From contig CAYOJF010000002.1 in the NCBI GenBank assembly GCA_964404215.1, forward strand, positions 30,176 to 94,175: DNA of 64,000 bases. Reading direction: 5' to 3'. Position numbers and translations under genes: made by a program. Below are positions 28,149-37,787 of the stretch, piece after piece. The notes below the pieces were generated by a model. That model saw nothing but the letters and a program-made list of their open reading frames with translations. It ran no database searches and was not told where the DNA came from. This DNA comes from Aureispira sp964404215 (GTDB taxonomy: Bacteria > Bacteroidota > Bacteroidia > Chitinophagales > Saprospiraceae). The stretch's first letter is position 1. Every line of letters begins with the position of its first letter.

Positions 28149-31100
28149 TTAGCGAATGAGGGTAATATTTCCTTTCTTAAAAAATTGATTTCCATCCAAA
28201 CATCGGCACTGTATATAGTATCCATATACATCAGGTGATAAGCGTTTACCGAGATAAGTTCCATCCCACCCTTTGCCGATTTCGTTGGTTTCAAAGATCG
28301 GTTGCCCCCATCGATTATAAATTACAAAATATATTTCAGTTATAACGCCCCCCATTGGTATTATTTGGTCATTGTAACCATCTCCATCAGGTGTAAAAGC
28401 ATTTGGTACAAAAATATTAGGTTCTTCACAGGCACTCGTCTGTATATAAATAGTAATGGAATCTTGATTTTGACATCCAAATCCATCCATAATGGTCACA
28501 TAATAAGTACGCTGTCCCAACGGTTGTACGATAGGATTATATAGGTTGTTACCAACCAATGTACTATCGAGCATCCAAGTATAACTATAATCTGTTCTCA
28601 ATGTAGCCTCCAATTGTACCGTATCTCCTATTGCGACAGTATCTTTATCAGCACTAATGTTCAAAAATGGTGTTGCAATAGATAAAGTAACTGTTGTTTG
28701 GGCGGTATCTCTACATCCATATTGATTCTGAGCATAAACTGAATAATTCGTAACATTGGTTGGTTGTACCTGAATAATTGGACTATTTTGACCACTCAAT
28801 ATAGAAGGATCTGACTCCCAAGTATAAGTCACACTATCTCCAGCTTGCAAGTTATTGGCAGACAAGAAGACACTATTCCCAATACAAATCGCAGCGACTG
28901 AATCTACACTAATCTGAGCCCCTCTATAATCTAAACGGATCGAGTCTATACTTTGGCAACCAAATGTATCCGTTACTTGCACATAATATTGACCACTGTC
29001 TCCATTATTAAGAGAAATAACTACATTGCTCTGTTGACTGATACTATTACTCAAATTTGCATTATCGAACCATTCATAGGTAGCACCTTGATTACTGCTT
29101 GCTAACAATTGTGACTGACGACTACAAATAATACTATCACCAGTTATACTCAAAGTAAGTGGTGGAGCTAATGCAACTAAGGTCGTTGCGGTATCCGTAC
29201 ACCCTATCGTATTGGTTGCTACAACTTGTACTACACCTGTAGTATTGGTTGCCAATCGAACGCTATCCGTTCCTTGACCTGTAGTAATCTGATTATTGGG
29301 TTGCCAATCATAAGTTAGTCCACTCGTATTATTAATATTAGTCGCATTGATACTAATAGCTTGATTATTGCAACTGTAGTAATTAGGCAGCACACCTATC
29401 TGGACAACAGCCCACTCTACCGCAATAGAATCAATGGCTGTACATCCAAAACTATCTACTGCTTGTGCGTAATAAACAGCCTGAAGAGTCGCCTGTGTTG
29501 TATTCAATGTATTATTTGTAGCTAATATGGATTGAAAATCCTTATCTAATGACCAAGTAATCGTACTCCCTACGGCACGTAACAATACCATCGAATCACA
29601 ACTAACGGTATCTCCCATCAACTGAACAGATGGAGCAGGACGCACTTCCACCCGTATCGAATCTGTCAATTGACAAGTATCCAGACGCCCATCCAAATTG
29701 GACACGGCTAGCACTTCAACTTGATAGGTTTGGCTCGTATTGGTCAAAACAGTTGGGTTCGCAATAGTAGGATCTGACAAGCCAATAGTTGGAGACCAAT
29801 TATAAATTAAATTAGGTTTTGTATTGATTATCAACTGTACAGAATCATTCCCACAAGTAGCTAATTGCGGTGTACTAATACTTAAGGTAGGAATTTCTAG
29901 CTGTATATTTTTTGTAATAGAGTCTGCACAGACACTATTCAGTCGGGCAGTCAATTGTATCGTATAACTGCTATCTGATAAATAAGTGATAGGTAATGGC
30001 TGTTGAGCCGTAGACGACTGCCCGTTTCCAGAATTCCATTGCCAAGAACGAATTAAAGAATCTTGCGTCAAGTTTTGAAAATCAATAACAAGAGAGTCAC
30101 TACAATTGATTGGTACCGCTTCAAAATCCAACGGAATATCAGGACGATGATACTGTACCAGTACACTATCCATAGCGTCACAACCAAAACCATTTTGCCC
30201 CCTAACATAAAACCATCGTGTATCATTTAAGTTAGTCACTAAGGGATTGGTTTGTCCTATAATGGTTTGGAAATTTCGATCTAAAGCCCATTCGACTTGT
30301 GCCGTAGAATCTGTTTGTACACTTAGCGTAATTTGATTACTACAAATGAGCGTATCTTCCATTACACTGAATGGAAAACTATCTAGCGATACCGTTACTT
30401 CTTCTACCAAAGCACAGGTATCTAAGCCATTAATAGCAGTAATAGTCACCGTATATTTTGTAGTTTTAGTAGGTGTCGCTATTGGACTGGCTATAGTTGG
30501 GTTATTCAATCCCGCAGTAGGCGACCATTGGTAGCTCAAGCTTGGATTACCATTAGGGTTTAGTAAGGTTCTATTGGTATCACATAACCCAACATTAGAT
30601 GGTCCTGTGAACTGAGGTAAATCATAATTGAATGTATCTGTCCGCTCTCCCGAACAACCATTGGTAGCAGTTGCCGTTAATGTTACAGGAAATGGTCCTG
30701 CCCCTGTATATTGCTGTGTGTTATTGAAACTATTGGAGACTTGTCCATTGCCAAAATCCCATCGCCATGAGTTGATATACAAACCATTAGGAATAGTGGT
30801 CGTATTGGTAAACTGTACTTCCAAAGTATCCGAACAATTGAGCACATCAATCGTATAATTGACTGGAATTGGAATATCTCTTTTTAGTATACGAACGGTA
30901 TCTATCTTTTGGCACCCTAAGGCATTCGTTGCTCGAATATAAATTACGCTATTGAAGGGAGCATTGGGTAACCCCAAAAAGAAATTAGTGACTCCATTCA
31001 GTATCGAAGGTGTAAAATTCGGATTGAAAGACCATTCTATATTCGTGGCTCCACTTACCATTGCCACAATATTAAATACATTGGTACATACTACCGTGTC

Positions 31101-34100
31101 TTTAGGAACTGATATTTGAATAGGAGGTGCTTCTACTACCGTAATATCATGTACTTGTTGACAAGTATCACTGTCTACACTCCCTGTTACCGTAACCGTA
31201 TAAGTAAAAGAAAAACTAGGAACTGTAGCGACAGGAGACACTCCTTGAGCGTTACTCAAACTCGCAGTAGGTGACCAATTATATTTTAGAGTAGGGTCTC
31301 CTCCTGCATTCAGTTGAATCGTAGTTTCCCCATCACAGACCAATGCTGTAGCACCTGTCGTAATCACTGCCAAATTAAGATCAACAAACTGACTAAAACT
31401 ACCTGTACAACCATTGGCTAAAGTAACCGTTAAGGTTACTGTTTCAGGTTGACTTTGTGTGAAATTAAATATAGGGTTCTGCAAATTGCTTGTCTGACCA
31501 CTAGTAGTCGTCCAGTTCCACTGCACAATAGAACTAGTGGCGGTATCGGCTGTAATATCTGTAAATTGTATCTGAGCAGTGTCCGAACATTGTATCGTCT
31601 GATATACAAAACCTACATTTACAGGTGGATTTTGCTGAACAGTACTATTAGCGACAGCTGAACAACCATAAGGGTCCGTACCTCTTACAAAATAAATACT
31701 AAACGGAGTGGTTAGTGGTTGGACTCGAATGGGATTGCCTGTAGCAACAATTGTTGTAAAAGTATTGTCTCCTGACCAATCATATTGAACTGCCGTAGGG
31801 CTAGTAGCGGTTAATGTCACACTATCCCCACAGTATTGTACGCTTGGTAAAGTATTGATCGTAACGGGTGGTGGAAAATTTACCTGTACTTGATCGACAT
31901 AAGTACAGGTATCGACACCATTAACCGCCGTAATAGTAACCGTGTAGCGAGTCGGCACCGTTGGATTAGCAAATGGATTGGGTGCTGTCGCACTACTGAG
32001 TGTAGCTGCTGGTGCCCATTGGTATTGCAATGCTGTACTAGGATTAGGGTTTAAGAAAACTCCTGTTTGCCCTTGACAAATCCCAACAGTATCTCGCCCT
32101 GTCAAAACAGGCAAACTAAATGTGATGATGCTATTTACTACTCCTTTACAGCCATTAGCAGTTGTTACTTCTAGTTGAGCATTGTAAGCTCCTGTTTGTG
32201 TATATTGATGACTAGGATTTTGTACTGCACTAGTTTGTCCATCTCCAAAATCCCATTGCCAAGCTACTACCCCACCAGTAATAGTATCTATCGACTGATC
32301 TGTAAATTGCACTTCATATACACTATCGCATTGATTGACCGCAGTCGTAAAAGCAGCATTTACAGGCAGCGTATACTTCACTACAAAAGTAGTATCAAAT
32401 ACTTGGCAACCAACACTATTCGTCGCTCTTACGTACCAGATATTATTTGCATTAGGAATATGAATAGAATCTCCAATTCCTTCTATCGTCGCAAAAGTAC
32501 TATCGGTAGTCCACTCTATCAAAATAGCTCCGCTATTGGTGGAAATCAACCAAACAGAATCTTGACATGAAATCAATTGAGGAGGAACATTAAGCTGTAT
32601 TGGAGGTGACTGTATCACCGTTACAGAACGCTCCAATATACAAGTATCAATACCGTTGGGGACAATGACAGTAACTTGGTAAGTTTGATTCCCCGTAAGG
32701 GTTGCTAATGGATTAGCACTCGTGCTATTATCTAATCCTATAGCAGGTGACCAAAGGTATTGATGATTAGCATTCCCTCCAGGATTAAGGAAAATCGATG
32801 TATCTCCTGGACAAATACCTATCGTGTCAGCACTCACAACAGATGGCAAGTCCAAAACTAAGGTATCTATTTGCTGAGCCGTACAGCCATTAGAAGCGGT
32901 GACATTCAATGTAATAATATACATTCCTGAAGTATCATACACCGTCGTAGGGAAAGGTATATTAGCGGTTTCCCCATTGCCAAAATCCCAATCCCAAATA
33001 GCAATTGAACTAATAGTATCTATGGTTAAGTCTGTAACGTCTAGAAAAAGAGAATCCGTACAGTTAGCAGAAGTAATATCAAAGTCAGTTATAATAGATT
33101 CATACTGCAAATAAACTTCTTGCACCAGAGTATCAGAGCAAAGTGTTCCTGGATCTGCAATCAATGTAATCTCATACCGTCCTGTATCGGGGTAAATGTG
33201 TGTAGGGCTTGCTATCGTAGAAGTAGCATTAGTAGTGGTATCGCCAAATGACCAAATATATCCTGTTCCTAAAGAGTTTGAGTTGTTCTGAAAGTTAACA
33301 ATCAATGAATTATCACATTGAATATCAGGAGCAAAAAAAGCAGCCGAAACTAAACGTCCACAGACTCCCACCACATATTGAAAATCTCTTCGTGTTGTAG
33401 AAATCAGAACTCCATTGCGATACTCTCTAGCACAAACACCCACTACAAAAACTCCTAGATTATCAGGTGTACCAGTCAATAAGCCTGTTTGTGGGTCGAT
33501 AGTAAGCGAATCAGGACCTCCTAACATATTATCTACACTGTAAGGGGATTGCCAAACAACATTATTATAAGGTGGATTATTGGGAGGTTGTGGCATTGAC
33601 TGACCTGGACTCGCCCCAGTAAATGGAGTACATAGTTCATATACAATAGAGTCGCCATCAGGATCTACAGCAGAGTGATCGTATTGTATCGGTACCCCTT
33701 GACAAATATAAACAGGTGGCCACTCTCTAAAAACAGCACTCGAATTACAGTTGAGTAGAGCTTCTTCTGATATGAACGAAGAATAGGTTGCTCCTGCACT
33801 AGTCGGATTCACAATATTGACAATATCTTGATTTCGGCAACATCGCTGATAAACAATTTGATAGCCTCCTGGATTGAAAGGTAAGCTGACCGTATCCACA
33901 TAAGTAGTCGTATGAATACATACATTCGGTGGAGCTACGAGGCAAGGATCCGTCAGATTCAACTCTAACGTATCATTGTTACGCAACTGCAATCTCAAAT
34001 CATATATCAAACTATCATTATTATTGAATACACCTATAGAAGCTGGATTATCAAACCAAGGTACTCCTGTATCACAATCTCTAAAGACGGTCACCATAAT

Positions 34101-34217
34101 TTCGTACTCTCCGTTACCTAAACATTTATAGTTGATTTCACCTCCCACCATATGAGTAGCCCATGCTGTACTCTGACAGCAGCACCATAAAACCAAAATG
34201 TAGTAACAGTATTTCAT
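28149..34217 (-). CDS. Giant PKD-repeat protein with type B T9SS sorting domain (2022 aa)
   Basis: After the signal peptide (about 1-20, QSTAWATHMVGG) there is a ~300-residue Cys-rich N-terminal domain shared with the next two genes: HMVGGEINYKCLGN, TVFRDCDTGVPWFDNP, YQRCCRNQDI, LTGTPDNLGVFVVGVCAREY. Next come many PKD-type repeats (WxWDFGNGQ/FGDG..TS motifs with SHxYxxxGxYxVTLxVT) alternating with Ig-like units rich in paired Cys. The last ~90 residues are a type B, gliding-motility-associated sorting domain (PNAFTPDGDGYNDQ, YNRWGQPIFE, SPDVYGYYIQC, KKGNITLIR). Predicted to be a long stalk on the cell surface, exported by T9SS with the downstream PorP partner. Analogous in type to SprB but not the same domain content. 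Confidence 0.88.
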   Translation of the reverse strand: MKYCYYILVLWCCCQSTAWATHMVGGEINYKCLGNGEYEIMVTVFRDCDTGVPWFDNPASIGVFNNNDSLIYDLRLQLRNNDTLELNLTDPCLVAPPNVCIHTTTYVDTVSLPFNPGGYQIVYQRCCRNQDIVNIVNPTSAGATYSSFISEEALLNCNSSAVFREWPPVYICQGVPIQYDHSAVDPDGDSIVYELCTPFTGASPGQSMPQPPNNPPYNNVVWQSPYSVDNMLGGPDSLTIDPQTGLLTGTPDNLGVFVVGVCAREYRNGVLISTTRRDFQYVVGVCGRLVSAAFFAPDIQCDNSLIVNFQNNSNSLGTGYIWSFGDTTTNATSTIASPTHIYPDTGRYEITLIADPGTLCSDTLVQEVYLQYESIITDFDITSANCTDSLFLDVTDLTIDTISSIAIWDWDFGNGETANIPFPTTVYDTSGMYIITLNVTASNGCTAQQIDTLVLDLPSVVSADTIGICPGDTSIFLNPGGNANHQYLWSPAIGLDNSTSANPLATLTGNQTYQVTVIVPNGIDTCILERSVTVIQSPPIQLNVPPQLISCQDSVWLISTNSGAILIEWTTDSTFATIEGIGDSIHIPNANNIWYVRATNSVGCQVFDTTFVVKYTLPVNAAFTTAVNQCDSVYEVQFTDQSIDTITGGVVAWQWDFGDGQTSAVQNPSHQYTQTGAYNAQLEVTTANGCKGVVNSIITFSLPVLTGRDTVGICQGQTGVFLNPNPSTALQYQWAPAATLSSATAPNPFANPTVPTRYTVTITAVNGVDTCTYVDQVQVNFPPPVTINTLPSVQYCGDSVTLTATSPTAVQYDWSGDNTFTTIVATGNPIRVQPLTTPFSIYFVRGTDPYGCSAVANSTVQQNPPVNVGFVYQTIQCSDTAQIQFTDITADTATSSIVQWNWTTTSGQTSNLQNPIFNFTQSQPETVTLTVTLANGCTGSFSQFVDLNLAVITTGATALVCDGETTIQLNAGGDPTLKYNWSPTASLSNAQGVSPVATVPSFSFTYTVTVTGSVDSDTCQQVHDITVVEAPPIQISVPKDTVVCTNVFNIVAMVSGATNIEWSFNPNFTPSILNGVTNFFLGLPNAPFNSVIYIRATNALGCQKIDTVRILKRDIPIPVNYTIDVLNCSDTLEVQFTNTTTIPNGLYINSWRWDFGNGQVSNSFNNTQQYTGAGPFPVTLTATATNGCSGERTDTFNYDLPQFTGPSNVGLCDTNRTLLNPNGNPSLSYQWSPTAGLNNPTIASPIATPTKTTKYTVTITAINGLDTCALVEEVTVSLDSFPFSVMEDTLICSNQITLSVQTDSTAQVEWALDRNFQTIIGQTNPLVTNLNDTRWFYVRGQNGFGCDAMDSVLVQYHRPDIPLDFEAVPINCSDSLVIDFQNLTQDSLIRSWQWNSGNGQSSTAQQPLPITYLSDSSYTIQLTARLNSVCADSITKNIQLEIPTLSISTPQLATCGNDSVQLIINTKPNLIYNWSPTIGLSDPTIANPTVLTNTSQTYQVEVLAVSNLDGRLDTCQLTDSIRVEVRPAPSVQLMGDTVSCDSMVLLRAVGSTITWSLDKDFQSILATNNTLNTTQATLQAVYYAQAVDSFGCTAIDSIAVEWAVVQIGVLPNYYSCNNQAISINATNINNTSGLTYDWQPNNQITTGQGTDSVRLATNTTGVVQVVATNTIGCTDTATTLVALAPPLTLSITGDSIICSRQSQLLASSNQGATYEWFDNANLSNSISQQSNVVISLNNGDSGQYYVQVTDTFGCQSIDSIRLDYRGAQISVDSVAAICIGNSVFLSANNLQAGDSVTYTWESDPSILSGQNSPIIQVQPTNVTNYSVYAQNQYGCRDTAQTTVTLSIATPFLNISADKDTVAIGDTVQLEATLRTDYSYTWMLDSTLVGNNLYNPIVQPLGQRTYYVTIMDGFGCQNQDSITIYIQTSACEEPNIFVPNAFTPDGDGYNDQIIPMGGVITEIYFVIYNRWGQPIFETNEIGKGWDGTYLGKRLSPDVYGYYIQCRCLDGNQFFKKGNITLIR

Positions 34218-34251
34218 TTTTATTATTTCAATAGTTGAAGTTGAGATTAGA

Positions 34252-37200
34252 CTACTTCAAAAGTGTCAAATTACCTTTTTTGAATAGGCGGCTACCATCA
34301 TCACATACTAAGGTAACATAATAACCGTATACATCTGGTGGCAATGCCTTTCCTTGGAAAGTGCCATCCCAGCCAATTGTTTGATCATTAGATTCAAATA
34401 TCTTTTGTCCCCAACGATTATATACCGCCACATTCATTTCCGTAATGTTATTACCTTCTATTTTCCATTCATCATTATGTCCATCTCGATCTGGGGTAAA
34501 AGCATTCGGGATAAACACAATTGGTTCTCCACATACAGGTGGTCTGATATAAACAGAGACAGTATCCGTATCAATACATCCAAATTGATTACGAGTCAAT
34601 ACCGTATAAACAGTTGTTGTTCTTGGTTTAGCGATAGGATCCGCAATGAAATAGTCACTCAAAGTCGTATCTTGTCGCCAAGAATAAGTATAATTCGCAT
34701 CAAAAGTAGCATTCAATTGTGCTGTTTGACCTACATAAATACTATCTGGTTGCGTCGTAATATTTACTACTGGCCATACATAGCGAAAAGTTCCTTGTGA
34801 GGAAGTCGTATCTTCGCAGCCGTATGAATTCGTCGCTAAAACATCAAAAGTAATTGTGCTATCTACGATCACCTGAACAGTATCAGTACCTTGACCACTA
34901 ATAATATTTTGAGTCGGTGACCAAACAAAATTAGTAAAATCAGTATAATTCTCAAAGACATTCGCTGCTGTCAATTCAATCGTATCTCCTTGACAAATTA
35001 CTTCTCCACCTGTAGCAGAGATGTCGATCTTTTGATTGGTTAAGCGAATTGGCTTCTGAATCGTATCTGGGCATAAACTCCCTACACCTGCTATTAGCGA
35101 AATCGTATAAGTCCCTGTATCTGGGAAAGCATATCGAGTATTCATTCCTGTACTCGTAGCAATTCCACTAAAATCCCAATCATAATTATTGACTGCTAAA
35201 TTCGTATTAGAGTTATTCTGAAAATCAACTACTAAAGAAGAATCACACCTTCCTACTAAGGTATCAAAATCAGCACTTACAATCTGTACATCAATTAAAC
35301 TATTAGTCGTATCCCTACAAGTAAAATTATTAACAGCAGTAACTTGCAAAGCAGTTTGAGCGGAAGCAATGACTAACACACTATCAGTTCCCTGCCCTTG
35401 TAATATCTGAGCAGCAGGCGTCCAATTATACGTTACAGAATCAGAATAATTTTTCAGCAGATCGCTCACACTTACCCAAACTTCATCTCCCTCACATACC
35501 GTACGGTTAGGTATCACTGTCAAATCTACTCCAAATAAAGGCAGGTAGAGTTGCTGCGTAATCGTATCGGGACATAAAGCTCCTGCTCCTGCAATTAAGG
35601 TAATGTCATACAAACCTGTATCAGGAAAAGTGTAGCTTGGGTTGCTAGTATTAGCGGTTCCTAATCCATCAAAATCCCATTGATAATTATTAATCAATGG
35701 TGCACTAGTGGTGTTATTCACAAAGTTAACTGTCAGTGATGTGTTACATCTTGCGACGGTACTGTCAAATGCGGCCTCTATTTCTTCTACATTAATGGTA
35801 AGTTGGGTGCTTTCTACGCATCCAAAATTATTGGTAGCGGTCACCTGTATAGTAGTCGATTGATTGGCTTGCACTAGGATACTATCAGTCCCCTGTCCTT
35901 GCAAAATTTGAGCATTAGGAGTCCAAGCATAAGTAGATACAGAATAAGCATCTAATGTGTTGTTTACTTTTACCCAAATTTCATCTCCTTTACAGACTGT
36001 CCTGTTTGTTGGTGGCAATAAATTGATTCCTCTAATCTGCAAATCAATAGCTTGAACTACTGTATCGGGACAAGCGGTATTCGTCCCCGCAATTAAAGTA
36101 ATATCATAGACTCCTGTGTCTGGAAAAACAAAACTAGGGCTAATACCAGTAGAAGACCCAAGGGTATCAAACGTCCATTGATAGGTAGACGCTACAGGCG
36201 AACTAGTAGTTGTATTCTGAAAACTGACCAACAGGGAGGTGTTACAGGCTGATACTGCATTAGTAAAATTCGCTGTCACCTCTTGTACGTTAAGTGTAGC
36301 TATTGTATTGAAATTACACCCAAAAGAATTACTACCATTAATAAAAAATTGGGTAGACTCATTGACCGCTACCAGAATGCTATCTGTTCCTTGCCCCTGA
36401 ATGATTACTGAATCAGGGAACCACGTTATTCTCGTCGAGTCTGCATAACCTTCATATATATTGGTCACCGACAACCATACTTCTTCTCCCGCACAGACTA
36501 TTGGAGGTACATTAGGAACTAGTGCAATAGCTCTGATGGTAGGGTTGACTGTAATAGTAGCGGTATCTAAACAAGGTGACCCAATCCCTGCTATGAGCCT
36601 AATATCATATTGTCCTGTATCTGGGAACGTAACAAAAGGATTGCTAACCGTGCTTGTTCCCAAAGTATCAAATGTCCATTGAATAGTACCAAAATTAGAA
36701 ATGATACGACTCTGATCTATAAATTGGTATTCTAGATTTTTGTTACAAATCAATGGCACGGTATCTAAATCTGCCACCACAAAACGGTCACAAACCCCAA
36801 CAACATGCTGAAAATCTCGCCTTGTCGTAGAAATAAGCACTCCATTTCGATACTCTCGTATACAAATTCCCACTAAATATACCCCTAAACCTGCTGGAGT
36901 ACCTGTCAATAAACCAGTTTGGGGGTCTAGTGTTAGCGGAAAGTTTCCTCCTAATTGATTATTAACTCCAAAACCTGCTCCCCAACTAATGCTTTGATAA
37001 GGAGGTCCGCTTGGTGGTCTAGGAGCTGGATTCCCTGTAGATCCTCCTGTCAGTGGGGTACATAGCTCGTAGACCAATGAATCTCCATCCAAATCAGTTG
37101 CGGAGTAATCAAACTCAATCGGAACTCCCGAGCAGAGATATACGCGTGGAAAAGAATTGAAAGTAGCAGAAGAATTGCAGCCAAGTAGTGCTTCTTCTGA

Positions 37201-37659
37201 GATAAAACTGGAATAGGTAGCTCCTGTAGAATTAGGGCTGTTAATATTTTGTATATCTTGATTTCGACAACAACGCTGATAAGCTAATGTATATCCTCCG
37301 GGACTAAAGGGTAAATTGATTGTATCTACATAAGTAGTTGTATGAATACAAACATTATTGGGAACAGTCAGACAAGTATCAGGCAAAAAGATAGGTAAAG
37401 TATCATTATTCCGAGGGCGAGTAAATATAGTATCTACAATTCGATTGCTACTATTGAATACACCAATCCAAGCAGGTGAATCAAACCAGGGTACTCCTGT
37501 ATCGCAATCTCTAAAAATCGTTAGGGATATTTCATAGTCGTTATTACCCAAACAACGATAATTCATTTCGCCTCCCACTATATGCGTTGCCCAGACTTGA
37601 TTAGTACTAAACAAGAATACGAAACATAAGAATAGCTGTTGATATTTTCTGATTGACAT
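34252..37659 (-). CDS. Giant repeat protein with type B T9SS sorting domain (1135 aa)
   Basis: Same architecture as its downstream neighbour, half as long. Signal peptide to about 24 (NQVWATHIVGG); N-terminal Cys-rich domain with IVGGEMNYRCLGNNDYEI, DCDTGVPWFDSP, YQRCCRNQDIQNI and LTGTPAGLGVYLVGICIREY; then alternating PKD-like units (QWTFDTLGTS..SNPFVTFPDTGQYDI) and beta units carrying CxGDEVWVSV and QGQGTDSILV (four copies of the GQGTD block). A type B sorting domain ends the protein (PNAFTPDRDGHNDEW, YNRWGQKIFES, PPDVYGYYVTL). It is 34 bases upstream of the 2022-residue gene and surely in the same transcript. Confidence 0.88.
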   Translation of the reverse strand: MSIRKYQQLFLCFVFLFSTNQVWATHIVGGEMNYRCLGNNDYEISLTIFRDCDTGVPWFDSPAWIGVFNSSNRIVDTIFTRPRNNDTLPIFLPDTCLTVPNNVCIHTTTYVDTINLPFSPGGYTLAYQRCCRNQDIQNINSPNSTGATYSSFISEEALLGCNSSATFNSFPRVYLCSGVPIEFDYSATDLDGDSLVYELCTPLTGGSTGNPAPRPPSGPPYQSISWGAGFGVNNQLGGNFPLTLDPQTGLLTGTPAGLGVYLVGICIREYRNGVLISTTRRDFQHVVGVCDRFVVADLDTVPLICNKNLEYQFIDQSRIISNFGTIQWTFDTLGTSTVSNPFVTFPDTGQYDIRLIAGIGSPCLDTATITVNPTIRAIALVPNVPPIVCAGEEVWLSVTNIYEGYADSTRITWFPDSVIIQGQGTDSILVAVNESTQFFINGSNSFGCNFNTIATLNVQEVTANFTNAVSACNTSLLVSFQNTTTSSPVASTYQWTFDTLGSSTGISPSFVFPDTGVYDITLIAGTNTACPDTVVQAIDLQIRGINLLPPTNRTVCKGDEIWVKVNNTLDAYSVSTYAWTPNAQILQGQGTDSILVQANQSTTIQVTATNNFGCVESTQLTINVEEIEAAFDSTVARCNTSLTVNFVNNTTSAPLINNYQWDFDGLGTANTSNPSYTFPDTGLYDITLIAGAGALCPDTITQQLYLPLFGVDLTVIPNRTVCEGDEVWVSVSDLLKNYSDSVTYNWTPAAQILQGQGTDSVLVIASAQTALQVTAVNNFTCRDTTNSLIDVQIVSADFDTLVGRCDSSLVVDFQNNSNTNLAVNNYDWDFSGIATSTGMNTRYAFPDTGTYTISLIAGVGSLCPDTIQKPIRLTNQKIDISATGGEVICQGDTIELTAANVFENYTDFTNFVWSPTQNIISGQGTDTVQVIVDSTITFDVLATNSYGCEDTTSSQGTFRYVWPVVNITTQPDSIYVGQTAQLNATFDANYTYSWRQDTTLSDYFIADPIAKPRTTTVYTVLTRNQFGCIDTDTVSVYIRPPVCGEPIVFIPNAFTPDRDGHNDEWKIEGNNITEMNVAVYNRWGQKIFESNDQTIGWDGTFQGKALPPDVYGYYVTLVCDDGSRLFKKGNLTLLK

Positions 37660-37787
37660 ATTTCGTTTTTTGGTGTTAGATCCTATCTAAAATTATATTT
37701 TTGATACAAACGCTATATTTAAAGACTGAAATTATTTATCACTCTGTATTAAGAGAAACCGAATGCTATTTTTTTAAAATAGTATGG